This document shows, piece after piece, positions 17,085 through 25,310 of a stretch of 38,730 nt of DNA. Origin of the DNA: Thermoplasmata archaeon. GTDB lineage: Archaea > Thermoplasmatota > Thermoplasmata > Thermoplasmatales > Thermoplasmataceae. The first letter of the stretch is position 1. Every line of letters begins with the position of its first letter. The stretch is taken from positions 1 to 38,730 of the forward strand of contig JAJZJZ010000009.1 of the NCBI GenBank assembly GCA_021809755.1. Reading direction: 5' to 3'. Under the pieces are notes generated by a model. It made no database searches and was not told the DNA's origin. It was given only the letters and a program-made list of their open reading frames with translations. The translations under genes and the position numbers were made by a program.

Positions 17085-18911
17085 TCAATCCTTCCTAATC
17101 GCCTTTCTCCTTCTTATTTCTCTGTTATAAGCATCAGCAACCTCAGTGAAACCTACAGTTCCGAAAATCATGGAATGATCTTTTGAATCCACAACAGCTA
17201 GTTTCCCTCCCGGTTCTCTCGTTAGTTTATCCAGAGCTTCATGAATATTTTCATCCTTTGAAATAATCGGTATGTCGGTTGACATTACCGATGAAACTGG
17301 TCCACTAAGGTCACCATTAAGGTCAATATTTTCAATGGAAAGGTACCCAACCAATTTCCCATCATCCACAATCATTATGGATTTCGTTTTACTCTCCCGC
17401 ACTTTACTGACCGCTTCTTTTATCGTGGCATTACTTGGAACATTAATGAAATCTCGTTTCATGGCGTCAAATACAGATATTTTGTCCATAATTGGATTTT
17501 CATATTCATAACTGTGTGCTGGGGAATCTTTTCTCGTATTAACCTGGGATCTGTATATTGAGTACTTATTTCCCGATACAAAATAACTCACGGTTGTTGC
17601 GAGCATTAGGGGAATGAAGAGAGCATAGGATCCAGTCATCTCTGTACCCATAATAATTATTGCAATTGGGGCTTTTGAAATCCCTCCAAAGAAAGCAATC
17701 ATGGCCACTATGATAAATTCTGCAAAGTTAAGGAATGAAAACACAGGGAGAAGTTCATGAAAGGGGATATATATGGCAACTCCAAGGAATGCTCCTGAAA
17801 CAATTCCTGGGGCAAAAACACCACCAGAACCACCTGATCCTACAGTTAAGGAAGTTGCAACGATCTTCAATATGAAGAGGAGCAAAAAAAACAGTGAAAG
17901 GTATAACCAGAATCCCGAATAAAACAAATTGAAATTTTCATCCAGGAGTTGCTGGACCCATCCATATCCCAGGCCAATGACCTCGGGAAATTCTATTGCT
18001 ATTAGACCCATCATTAAAGCTCCAATGGCAGGTTTTGCCATCTTGGGAATCTTCTTTCTTTTATTGAAAAAACCCTGAATCCCATAAAACGTCTTAACAT
18101 AGAAAATTCCGCCGAAGCCGGTAATTATCCCTATTAAGAGATAGGCAAGTAACGCTGTGGGGTGAAAAAAGCCGATGGTTGTGGTTACAGGTATATCAAA
18201 AATTGTTTTGTATCCGACGAAATAACCGAATATTGAGTATCCGACAACCGAGGCAATTATTGCCGGTATCAACGCCTCCACTTCAAAATCTCTTCTATAA
18301 AGGATTTCTGTACTCAGGATCGCCCCTCCCAATGGTGCCAGAAAAATGCTTCCTATTCCGGCTCCGATTCCTGCCGCTACTGCAATTCTTCGGTCTTTAT
18401 CGTCCAGTCCGAATAAATCTGAAATCATTGACCCAAAACCCGCGGCAATTTGAGCGGTTGGACCCTCTCTTCCTGCACTGCCCCCTGATCCTATTGTGAT
18501 TGCAGACGCAACTGTTTTTACGAGGGGAATTCTTTTCCTGATCTTGCCAGCCTTGTTATGGAACGCATCAATTGCCGCGTCCGTTCCATGACCTTCAGCT
18601 TCGGGAGCGAACCTAAAAATGATAAAGCCTGATATTATTCCTCCAATAACTATTGATACTGGTATGAAATAATATTTATAGTTTGTAGGAAACGAATAGA
18701 GAGAGGTTCCTGATACTATTCCTGAACGAGGAAGGGTGAATCCAGTAAGATTTTGAAACATATAAATCGTTATCAGGTCAATGGCAGAATATAACGCTAG
18801 GGCTCCGAATCCTGCAACAACACCAATTATGACACCTATAAGGGTCCATTTTCCGGCGGTTGTGGATAAAATTTTGTTTAAAATATCATGAAGGATTCGT
18901 CTACGAAACAT
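17085..18911 (-). CDS. ClC-type chloride channel/antiporter with C-terminal CBS pair
   Basis: Membrane protein of 608 residues. Roughly 1-455 form the ClC core with many hydrophobic helices. The anion-pathway motifs are present as GSGGSAGREGP (the gating glutamate is kept) and GGSGGVFAPG. The usual GSGIP serine motif is replaced by GSGGS at the first site. Residues 470-600 contain two CBS motifs (FINVPSNATIKEAV, IMIVDDGKLVGYLS; STDIPIISKDENIHEAL), which likely sense nucleotides. A second conserved (proton) glutamate cannot be settled by eye, so channel versus Cl-/H+ exchanger is open. In an acidophile such proteins may help with acid resistance (inference). The start is ATG 18911. An unusual palindrome lies 70 bases upstream. 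Confidence 0.93.
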   Translation of the reverse strand: MFRRRILHDILNKILSTTAGKWTLIGVIIGVVAGFGALALYSAIDLITIYMFQNLTGFTLPRSGIVSGTSLYSFPTNYKYYFIPVSIVIGGIISGFIIFRFAPEAEGHGTDAAIDAFHNKAGKIRKRIPLVKTVASAITIGSGGSAGREGPTAQIAAGFGSMISDLFGLDDKDRRIAVAAGIGAGIGSIFLAPLGGAILSTEILYRRDFEVEALIPAIIASVVGYSIFGYFVGYKTIFDIPVTTTIGFFHPTALLAYLLIGIITGFGGIFYVKTFYGIQGFFNKRKKIPKMAKPAIGALMMGLIAIEFPEVIGLGYGWVQQLLDENFNLFYSGFWLYLSLFFLLLFILKIVATSLTVGSGGSGGVFAPGIVSGAFLGVAIYIPFHELLPVFSFLNFAEFIIVAMIAFFGGISKAPIAIIIMGTEMTGSYALFIPLMLATTVSYFVSGNKYSIYRSQVNTRKDSPAHSYEYENPIMDKISVFDAMKRDFINVPSNATIKEAVSKVRESKTKSIMIVDDGKLVGYLSIENIDLNGDLSGPVSSVMSTDIPIISKDENIHEALDKLTREPGGKLAVVDSKDHSMIFGTVGFTEVADAYNREIRRRKAIRKD

Positions 18912-19251
18912 TCTTAATTGGTTATTTATGATGCATTATTAATGTTAACTTTATGGAGTCTTAGACAGACAGGATTTAACTTTATATTAAGGTAATATAA
19001 ATTGTATTCATTTTTGATAAAATTGGGTAAGGAACTTGAGCAGATGAAGTATTTTCATTGTTTAAAGGGCTTCTACGTTATTCATAACAAAGATTCAAGT
19101 ACTCCAAAACTAATTTAATATCTAAGTAAAGGGCGGATTTATTAGTTAATAGAGTCGAGCTATCCGTTTACACACATCATACTGTCTTTAAGGGCGGGCA
19201 ATGCGCAAAAGTATTATAGCAATTTGTCGATAGAATAAGGATAAATATCAA
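18912..19251. other. 340-base intergenic region between divergent clc and xerA
   Basis: No credible ORF. It contains a perfect 9-base inverted repeat (18981-19001), three short TAA(A)GGGC motifs (near 19057, 19127 and 19188; the last two extend to AAGGGCGG about 61 bases apart), a GTATTATAG element near 19210 and an AAGGAT just before xerA. It must hold the promoters of both flanking genes. Placement next to a Xer recombinase makes it a place to look for a dif-like site, but nothing here proves one. Confidence 0.5.
18981..19001. repeat. perfect inverted repeat, 9-base arms, 3-base spacer
   Basis: TTTATATTA, spacer AGG, TAATATAAA. The arms are exact reverse complements. The site lies 70 bases upstream of the clc start and about 250 bases upstream of xerA. 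Archaeal dif sites have similar AT-rich arms but a longer (about 6-base) centre, so an operator or a paired TATA element is as likely. Confidence 0.6.
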
Positions 19252-20100
19252 ATGATGACAAGTGTTGAAGAGCAGATTGACCGGTTCAGAAAAAATATGA
19301 TTGGTGAAAGAAGAAGCCCTTATACAGTGAAAGAATATTCTTTTCTATCGACCATATTCCTCAACTTTTTAAATAAGGATCTTGACCAATGCACGCCAGC
19401 AGATATAGAGAATTTTAAGCTTTATCTGGCAGTGGAAAGGAAATATTCTAAATCTTCACAGTATCTTGCAATAAAGGCGGTTAAACATCTTTTCAAATCT
19501 AGAAATATAAAACCTCCCGAGAATCTGATTGCTCCCAGGAGATCGGCTAAAATGCCTGTATACTTGAGTCAGAATGAAATGGAAAGGCTCGTGGAAGCTT
19601 CAAGGGAAGATTTAAGGGATAGATCAATGATACTACTCCTGCTTTACACAGGAATGAGAGTGGGAGAACTATGCAGCCTTAAAGCTGAGGATATTGACAT
19701 ACCTGAAGGACTTATCAGAGTTCGTTCAGGTAAAGGTGATAAAGACCGGATTGTTCTCATTCCCAAGGAATGCTCGGACGTTTTATCCCAACTCTATTCA
19801 AGAAATATTGCCTCAGGAAAATTCCCAGAATATTTCTTTGGTACAAGAAATGGAAAGATTCACCCCACCACTGTCGAAAGAGTTGTCAGAAAAAACGCTA
19901 AGAAATGCGGAATAGAAAGGAAAGTCACCCCGCATACGCTAAGACATACATTTGCCACAACTGTATTGAAAAACGGTGGTGACATAAGATTCATTCAGCA
20001 GATTCTGGGCCATGCCAGTATTGCCACCACACAGATCTACACCCACATAGACAGTTCGACTCTAAGGGATATGTATTCTAAATACCGGCCAAAAATTTGA
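19252..20100 (+). CDS. xerA: tyrosine recombinase XerA
   Basis: Site-specific recombinase of 282 residues, the usual length of archaeal XerA, which resolves chromosome dimers at a dif site. The N-terminal SAM-like core-binding domain is residues 1-95 (SPYTVKEYSFLSTIFLNFL). The catalytic domain has the complete set: Arg136 (TGMRVGEL), Lys161 (SGKGDKDR), His228 and Arg231 (HTLRHTF), His254 (LGHAS) and the nucleophile Tyr263 (QIYTH). There is no integrase-specific extra domain and no phage or plasmid genes nearby, so it is a housekeeping recombinase and not an element's integrase. Two ATGs are adjacent (19252, 19255); AAGGAT lies 10-13 bases upstream. Confidence 0.95.
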   Translation: MMTSVEEQIDRFRKNMIGERRSPYTVKEYSFLSTIFLNFLNKDLDQCTPADIENFKLYLAVERKYSKSSQYLAIKAVKHLFKSRNIKPPENLIAPRRSAKMPVYLSQNEMERLVEASREDLRDRSMILLLLYTGMRVGELCSLKAEDIDIPEGLIRVRSGKGDKDRIVLIPKECSDVLSQLYSRNIASGKFPEYFFGTRNGKIHPTTVERVVRKNAKKCGIERKVTPHTLRHTFATTVLKNGGDIRFIQQILGHASIATTQIYTHIDSSTLRDMYSKYRPKI

Positions 20101-20116
20101 AAAGAGCAATACGATG

Positions 20117-21199
20117 TCAATTCTTCCTTGTTACCAGATATTCTGAAAGCCATAACAGGAAATCTTTTGTATTGTTATCACCATTGATTGTTTTAACATA
20201 TTGCTTCCCTGACAATATAAACTTTTCAATTAGTCTTCTTGAATAGTCATATGAACCCGATTTCTCTACAATTTTTTTAATTTTTTCAAATTCGGCATCA
20301 GAAACATTTCCCCTTTTAAGAATATCTTCAATAAATTGAGATTCTTCCCTACTGGAATATTCCATTGCTTTAATCATGAGAAGTGTTTGTTTACCCTCGT
20401 TTACGTCACTTTTTACAGGTTTTCCTATCTCTTCTTCCTTTCCAAACAATCCTATAATGTCATCATGAAGCTGGAATGCCAGACCGGTTAGGCAGCCGTA
20501 AGCGCTAATTGCCGCAGTGGGGCCATCGTAACCTGCAAGTGTTGCACCTAATAGCAAAGGACCTTCAAGGGTGTATTTGGCAGTCTTCCACAAGTGAAGC
20601 CTTATAAGGTCATTCATTTTGAGTTTCACGCCTGCTGTTGTTAACATGTCTATCCCTTCACCATATCCCGTTATCTTGGTTATTGAAATGAGTTCTTTCA
20701 TAGCTTTATTCTTAATTTTATCATTAAAATTAGTTTCTGAAAGAGCTTCATAGGCATATGTCATCGCAAGATCTCCTGCTACAATTGCAATATTCTCTCC
20801 CATTCTTCTGGCTTCCCTCATACCTACAAAATCTTTTTCCAGAACTTTGTGTAACGATGGCTTACCCCTTCTAAGATCGCTTTGATCCATAATATCATCG
20901 TGTATGAGGAAGAAAGATTGGGTCAATTCTATTGATATTGAAGCTTTGTAAACTTCCGGGTCTGGTTCCTTAAAAAGGTTATGCCCACAAACAACTAAAA
21001 TAGGTCTTATTCTTTTACCTCCCTGAACTGTATAATCGGCAATTTGGCCTATGAGTTTTTTTATGCTGGAATCGCTTATTTCTCTGATCCTTCTTTCAAA
21101 AAATCTCGAAAGTTCTATGTTGATGTTTTTTCTTGCCTCTGAAATGAATTCATCTGGATTCATTTTTGCGCTGTCCTGAGCCATATGGCATAGAATCAT
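20117..21199 (-). CDS. idsA: trans-isoprenyl diphosphate synthase (GGPP synthase-like)
   Basis: Condenses isopentenyl diphosphate with allylic diphosphates to make the C20 (or similar) chains of archaeal ether lipids. It has 360 residues, all-helical. The first aspartate-rich motif is LIHDDIMDQSDLRRGKPS (DDxxD) and the second is FQLHDDIIGLFG (DDxxG). GGKRIRP near residue 60 binds IPP. The chain-length determinant cannot be read reliably, so GGPP versus a longer product is not settled. M1 at 21199 has a TTTATAC element 25 bases upstream. M6 at 21184 has its own candidate (GATAAATAC) at a similar distance, so either start is possible. It diverges from rnhB and works in the same pathway as the geranylgeranyl reductase at 9-10.5 kb. 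Confidence 0.93.
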   Translation of the reverse strand: MILCHMAQDSAKMNPDEFISEARKNINIELSRFFERRIREISDSSIKKLIGQIADYTVQGGKRIRPILVVCGHNLFKEPDPEVYKASISIELTQSFFLIHDDIMDQSDLRRGKPSLHKVLEKDFVGMREARRMGENIAIVAGDLAMTYAYEALSETNFNDKIKNKAMKELISITKITGYGEGIDMLTTAGVKLKMNDLIRLHLWKTAKYTLEGPLLLGATLAGYDGPTAAISAYGCLTGLAFQLHDDIIGLFGKEEEIGKPVKSDVNEGKQTLLMIKAMEYSSREESQFIEDILKRGNVSDAEFEKIKKIVEKSGSYDYSRRLIEKFILSGKQYVKTINGDNNTKDFLLWLSEYLVTRKN

Positions 21200-21204
21200 T
21201 AAAG

Positions 21205-21230
21205 TGTATTTATCGCTTTATGTATAAATG
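21205..21230. promoter_or_regulatory. divergent idsA/rnhB promoter region with shared TATA element
   Basis: TGTATAAATG at 21221-21230 reads as a TATA-like box on both strands. It is about 25 bases from idsA ATG 21199 on one side and about 24 from rnhB ATG 21249 on the other, so both genes could be leaderless from one element. A second box (GTATTTATC, 21206-21214) offers an alternative for idsA ATG 21184. Confidence 0.5.
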
Positions 21231-21248
21231 GATCGGCATCCTGAACAA

Positions 21249-21875
21249 ATGAAGCACTTATGCGGTATAGATGAGGCGGGCAGAGGGCCTGTTTTTGGGC
21301 CAATGGTCATTTCAATAGTTTGTGGGGATGTTGATAAAATTTCTGCCTCTGGAGCAAAGGATTCTAAAGAAATGAGTCAGAGCGCCAGGGAAATAACTTT
21401 TGATAAAATATTAAATGACGCTGAACTTGTTAAATTTGAGATCATAAGCAGTAAAGAAATTAATCGTCTCATGGAATCAATGACGCTCAACGAGATTGAA
21501 GGAAGGTATGTCTTAAAACTTTTGGAATACTCAAATTATTCAACCATCGTTGATTCCTTTGATGTAAATGCAGATCGGTGCTCCAGCACTCTGTCTAAGA
21601 AAAGTGGAAAAAATGTAATATGCAGACATAAGGCCGACAGAGACTATCCTATTGTTTCAGCTGCATCTGTGATATCAAAAGTTATTCGTGAAAGGGAAAT
21701 GGATAAAATCAGAAATCAATATCCCGGGATAGGGTCCGGGTATCCTTCTGATCCATATACTATTGAATATCTTAGATATGCTTTGAATAATAACGTTGAC
21801 TTGGGAGAAATAGTAAGAACTAAATGGAAAACCTATACTAATGCTTTGAAGGAAACAAGGCAAAGAAGATTGTGA
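21249..21875 (+). CDS. rnhB: ribonuclease HII
   Basis: Removes RNA primers and misincorporated ribonucleotides from DNA. The family opening GIDEAGRGPVFGPMV carries the first two catalytic acids. Later acids sit in TIVDSFDVNADRC and HKADRDYPIVSAASVISK. The length (208 residues) is normal for archaeal RNase HII. The frame is open back to ATG 21228. ATG 21249 is preferred because the family starts close to the GIDEAGRG motif and the TATAAATG box lies 24 bases upstream. The stop codon is inside a hairpin followed by seven T residues, which probably ends the transcript. Confidence 0.96.
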   Translation: MKHLCGIDEAGRGPVFGPMVISIVCGDVDKISASGAKDSKEMSQSAREITFDKILNDAELVKFEIISSKEINRLMESMTLNEIEGRYVLKLLEYSNYSTIVDSFDVNADRCSSTLSKKSGKNVICRHKADRDYPIVSAASVISKVIREREMDKIRNQYPGIGSGYPSDPYTIEYLRYALNNNVDLGEIVRTKWKTYTNALKETRQRRL

Positions 21876-21898
21876 TTCAGTAAAGTGAATCTTTTTTT
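21874..21898 (+). terminator. hairpin plus T-run after rnhB
   Basis: GATTCA (21874-21879), loop GTAAAG, TGAATC (21886-21891), then seven T (21892-21898). The stem begins inside the rnhB stop codon. It resembles an intrinsic terminator. Archaeal termination needs mainly the T-run, so function is likely even if the stem is weak. Confidence 0.65.
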
Positions 21899-22139
21899 GG
21901 AAAAGAAATCACATTAATGAGATTATTCATTCATTTTAGTATTTATTGGAAATTTCATTAAATGTTAAACCAAGATATCTAAAGGATTAGAGGAAAAAAT
22001 ATGTCGCTTCCAATAGATTTAATTATACTGACTAATATTTAAGCAGTCAAAAGTGCAACAAAGCTTTATATATATTCTTTATCAGCCATTCTGTTTGGCA
22101 ATAAAAAACGTATAAAAGAAGAAGAATTGCTCGAGGAAG
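21899..22139. other. upstream region of the 22-26 kb gene cluster
   Basis: AT-rich. It holds a strong TATA-like run at 22065-22076, a second box GTATAAAAG at 22110-22118, and a coding-like purine-rich stretch at 22088-22144 that is in frame with the next gene but separated from it by a TAG. A tiny frame of 13 codons (22001-22042) also lies in this frame, preceded by AGAGGA. I see no RNA gene. Confidence 0.45.
22065..22076 (+). promoter_or_regulatory. TATA box of the secreted-protein/ABC cluster
   Basis: TTTATATATATT preceded by a purine-rich CAACAAAG that fits a BRE. Transcription would begin near 22092-22098. A second candidate, GTATAAAAG (22110-22118), is about 26 bases before ATG 22140. 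Either could drive the five-gene cluster. Confidence 0.5.
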
Positions 22140-22174
22140 ATGTCTAGTTTGGGGACATATTTGTAGTCATAGGG

Positions 22175-22846
22175 TTGTTATTCTCACTTTTTGTCATTTT
22201 TCCATTCATTTTTTCGGCACAAAGTATTGGAACTACGGTTAATAACTCTGTTCACAATGGAAGAACTGTTGTTTCAGTAACCGCCACTAGTGAGGTCATG
22301 ACTAACAACATAGAAACTCAACTTGTTAGAAGTTCATGTCCAACAGAAAGTTATACTTTCGGCTTGGCATTTCATTATCATCATCATTGGTCTGCTTATC
22401 ACGGATTGTTCAGTGGCTGTGACTCTGGAACCTACACAATGGAATTTAAAGACATTATAGGGTTTTCTGCAGTTTTTCGTGAGAATATCATCTATTGTGC
22501 AAGTGAAAGTGGTTCTATAACTTGCAATAACGCAATTAGTGCCACTTCGCCAACAATAGCTGTAAGGACGGTACAGGAACCTAACAATCCTTCAATACCC
22601 ACTGAACTAGAAATGTTTCAATATTCAAACCTTATCATAATTGGTAATAATGGTGGTGAACCAACGGTTGATTTGTCAGGCGTTGTCTATTTATTCGGGG
22701 CACCTGCAGTTACAGCCCAATGGAGTCCAAGCCTAGCAACTTTTAGTGGAGAGTTGTCATTGGCATGGATGCATAGCGCAAATTTCAACTATTATTGCCC
22801 TTATCCAATTGCCCCTGGAACAACATTGACAGGTTATGGAAGTTAA
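22175..22846 (+). CDS. secreted cysteine-containing protein, damaged or unusual N-terminus
   Basis: Function not recognised. The open frame gives 223 residues from TTG 22175: a hydrophobic stretch (LLFSLFVIFPFIF) that should be a signal peptide or anchor, then an extracellular-looking domain with five cysteines, a histidine cluster HYHHHW and one N-glycosylation sequon. There is no C-terminal membrane segment. The start is doubtful: TTG 22175 lies inside the hydrophobic segment and lacks a Shine-Dalgarno. ATG 22140, with GAGG just upstream, would give a good signal peptide only if one base were added near 22160-22163. Alternatively an in-frame TAG at 22145 interrupts a longer N-terminal tail. 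Thus it may be a pseudogene, carry a sequencing error, or use an odd start. It is the first gene of the cluster to 25.9 kb and a candidate substrate of the ABC transporter. Confidence 0.6.
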   Translation: MLFSLFVIFPFIFSAQSIGTTVNNSVHNGRTVVSVTATSEVMTNNIETQLVRSSCPTESYTFGLAFHYHHHWSAYHGLFSGCDSGTYTMEFKDIIGFSAVFRENIIYCASESGSITCNNAISATSPTIAVRTVQEPNNPSIPTELEMFQYSNLIIIGNNGGEPTVDLSGVVYLFGAPAVTAQWSPSLATFSGELSLAWMHSANFNYYCPYPIAPGTTLTGYGS

Positions 22847-22877
22847 GAATAAATAACTTAAAGGATTGAGGCTAGAA

Positions 22878-23735
22878 ATGAAATTAAAAACATTTATCAC
22901 TCTCTTTATGACTATAATAGCACTTTTATCCATACTAATAACATTTCTTCCTCTTATGGAGGAATCTTATTCATTGAGAAATGCATTAACAGAGCCTAAT
23001 GAGAAAGGTGCATGCCTTAAGTTTCAATTTTATGATCCTTCACTCTCTGTTTTAGGGGTGGAGCATAATGGTACATGTGCACCAATAGGGGGAATAATAT
23101 ACCTGAAGGGCGAAGGGAATCACTATACTATTACCGCAGATTTGGATAATATGTGGGCAAACTATAGTAATCAGAGTAGCTTATTCATAGGATCTTTCCT
23201 CATTTATCCCCACAAAATAACATCAGGTGAGATTGCAAATGTAAACGGAATTGAAGGAGTATTTAAAGAACAAACATCATGTCTCCTTTGTCCTGAAATT
23301 GACAATGTATCCACAAGATATTATCCATATATAATTTCCAAAACTTCTGGGCCTGATTTATTTTTGCTTCCAACTTCCAGCGAAGGAGTAGTGTACGATG
23401 GGTCTGGTTGCTTTAATCAAACGAAATCAGTTAATTTTTTTAAGGACTTATATGGGCCCCTAGGAATTTCATTGAATTTCAGACCAGGAATTGTTCTGAA
23501 TTTTCAGTTAGTGAAGTCTAATATCAAATTTACTTCATTGGATGATTATTATTACATTGATCAAAACACATCTATAGTGAGTTTGCTCATTGTTTTTTCA
23601 GCGGTTTTTTTGGTTTTAGTGATACAACGAATGAAAACCAAAAGGAAGTACATTACGAAATCTGATATTCTAAAGAATAAACATCAAAAAAATCTGAGGG
23701 GAATAGTGAGGAAGAAGAATGAAGGAAAGAAATGA
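22878..23735 (+). CDS. membrane-anchored ectodomain protein of the ABC cluster
   Basis: Not recognised as a known family. From ATG 22878 (GAGG six bases upstream; the TTG at 22866 is rejected) it has 285 residues. Topology: an N-terminal membrane segment (TFITLFMTIIALLSILITF), an ectodomain of about 200 residues with five cysteines including a CLLC pair, and several N-glycosylation sequons (HNGT, NYSN, NQSS, DNVS, FNQT, QNTS). A C-terminal membrane segment (IVSLLIVFSAVFLVLVI) and a very basic cytosolic tail of about 45 residues follow. The same plan recurs in the last gene of the cluster. The 3' end overlaps the ATPase gene by 17 bases, so they are co-translated. It may be a surface subunit or accessory factor of the transporter. 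Confidence 0.75.
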   Translation: MKLKTFITLFMTIIALLSILITFLPLMEESYSLRNALTEPNEKGACLKFQFYDPSLSVLGVEHNGTCAPIGGIIYLKGEGNHYTITADLDNMWANYSNQSSLFIGSFLIYPHKITSGEIANVNGIEGVFKEQTSCLLCPEIDNVSTRYYPYIISKTSGPDLFLLPTSSEGVVYDGSGCFNQTKSVNFFKDLYGPLGISLNFRPGIVLNFQLVKSNIKFTSLDDYYYIDQNTSIVSLLIVFSAVFLVLVIQRMKTKRKYITKSDILKNKHQKNLRGIVRKKNEGKK

Positions 23736-24585
23736 ATCTAACGCATGGTTGAAAGTGGAAAATTGCATAAAGAAATATGGATCAGTTACAGCACTTGATT
23801 CTGTCTCTTTTTCAGCAGGAAGAGGGGTAACGATATTGCATGGAAGGAATGGTTCCGGAAAGAGCACTATAATATCAATTTTGGAAGGTCTATCTCCTAC
23901 GGATGAAGGAAAAATATCAGTCATTGGTTATGATCCAATGAAAAACCCTAAAAAAGTAATGGAGAATGTGGCATTTCTCCCAGAAAGACCACAGGTCTTT
24001 GGCGCCAATATAGTTGGGGATTTTCTGTATTGGTACGGAGAAATAAATCATTGTGATTATAATGATTTAGAACGATTACTGGAATATTTTGATCTTCGAA
24101 ATCTGATCAAGAGTAAATTCAGTAATCTGAGTAGTGGAGAAAAACAGTTAATAGTCTTAAGTGTCATATTATCTTCGAAGAAAAAGGCCTATGTTCTTGA
24201 TGAACCCAATGCAAATGTTGATTCTGTAAGAAGAATGCAGATTGCCATGGAAATTGAGAAAAAAGCAAGAACAGGGGCTTCTCTCTTAGTTACAACTCAC
24301 ATGCTTGATGACCTACTTCCAATAGCCGATTCTATGATCCAAATCAAAGGTGGGAGAATAAAAAAAATACTTAGCCGAAATGATATAAAGGAAAATACAA
24401 ACTTAACTGTTAGAATTTGGATGTCCAATGAACAGTCCTTCCAAAATCTGGCTGATTTTGATATAACTGTTAACAAGGATATCGTAGATATAAGAGGCGC
24501 TACTGTTTCAAAGATTTTAGAAGCATTAACACCAGAACAAAAGGAAAATATAATCAGTATTAACTCGGTTCCCGAGATGATCTGA
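23719..24585 (+). CDS. ABC transporter ATP-binding protein
   Basis: Cytosolic ATPase of 288 residues. Walker A is GRNGSGKST (42-50), the Q-loop region reads AFLPERPQVFG with PERP in place of the usual glutamine, the signature is LSSGEKQ (137-143), Walker B is AYVLDEP (Asp161, Glu162), and the switch His194 is in TTHMLDD. The PERP-type Q-loop and layout resemble exporter ATPases of the NosF/GldA/multidrug (CcmA-like) type, not importers; no binding-protein gene is nearby. About 70 C-terminal residues form an extra domain. It shares a one-base stop/start overlap with the permease gene, with which it should form a 2+2 transporter. Confidence 0.92.
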   Translation: MKERNESNAWLKVENCIKKYGSVTALDSVSFSAGRGVTILHGRNGSGKSTIISILEGLSPTDEGKISVIGYDPMKNPKKVMENVAFLPERPQVFGANIVGDFLYWYGEINHCDYNDLERLLEYFDLRNLIKSKFSNLSSGEKQLIVLSVILSSKKKAYVLDEPNANVDSVRRMQIAMEIEKKARTGASLLVTTHMLDDLLPIADSMIQIKGGRIKKILSRNDIKENTNLTVRIWMSNEQSFQNLADFDITVNKDIVDIRGATVSKILEALTPEQKENIISINSVPEMI

Positions 24586-25310
24586 TGAAATTATTACAGT
24601 TAAAGTATGTGCTGAATGAGACGGACCCATTTTATATAAGGGAACTGCTAATGGCCTCTTTCTTCTATCTTGTTGTAAGTTCATATGTAAGTTCACTAGA
24701 CTATTCTGCCGTTCCAGCTATTGATGTCTTTCTCCAGAATACTACATTCGCAGCGTTTACTATCCTAATTCTTTATGGCGCAATGCTCTCTGCTATTTTT
24801 GCCAGAGGGATCGAAAACGGTTCAACTGGCTTTTTGTTCACCACACCAATTAATAGAAAATTCCATATATTACTTTCAATGTTTGTTCAGGCGATTATTG
24901 GAGGCGCCATATTTCTTATTCCAATAGGATTTGTTTATTGGTTAACATTTTATGCACTCAATCTCTATGTTCTTGTAATAATTTATCTTGCAATTTTAGC
25001 GCTTATTCTGATTTATCTTTCATTCGGCTACCTTATTTCATCTATAACGAAAAGTGCAGTAGGGACTTTTATTCTGACGGCATTTTTCTTTCTGCAAATG
25101 AGTTCTGAATCAGCAAAGATCTTCAAGCATAATCTAACCGGGCAGTTTATCCTGTCAGGTCTTACAACAATGAATTTGAATTCCCCATTTGGTTCAAAGG
25201 GAGCTGGTTATGTCTTTGATGCCTTAGTTTTTGCCTTAATAATGTCGGTTACTGTCTCAACTGTTTGCTATTACCTTCTGATTAAAGGAAACATGAGGAG
25301 TGGGAGATAA
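24585..25310 (+). CDS. ABC transporter permease (ABC-2-like)
   Basis: Hydrophobic protein of 241 residues with about six predicted membrane helices, beginning with a cytosolic segment (LKYVLNETDPFYIRELLMA). The helix pattern and the short loop FARGIENGSTGFLFTTPI after the second helix resemble ABC-2/NosY-type exporter permeases. It starts within the ATPase stop (ATGA overlap) and its own stop overlaps the next start (TAATG), so all three are translationally coupled. The substrate is unknown; the secreted cysteine proteins on either side are the obvious candidates. Confidence 0.82.
   Translation: MKLLQLKYVLNETDPFYIRELLMASFFYLVVSSYVSSLDYSAVPAIDVFLQNTTFAAFTILILYGAMLSAIFARGIENGSTGFLFTTPINRKFHILLSMFVQAIIGGAIFLIPIGFVYWLTFYALNLYVLVIIYLAILALILIYLSFGYLISSITKSAVGTFILTAFFFLQMSSESAKIFKHNLTGQFILSGLTTMNLNSPFGSKGAGYVFDALVFALIMSVTVSTVCYYLLIKGNMRSGR

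Noticed and set aside
19252-20100. xerA as the integrase of an inserted element
   Set aside because: No tRNA-derived att repeats, phage or plasmid genes surround it, and its length and motifs fit the chromosomal XerA.
22001-22042. 13-codon frame with AGAGGA upstream
   Set aside because: Very short and not similar to anything recognised; it shares the frame of the next gene but is separated by two stops.
22145-22147. Pyrrolysine reading of the in-frame TAG
   Set aside because: No pyl genes in the window, and other genes here (e.g. hisS) end in TAG; mutation or another start is simpler.
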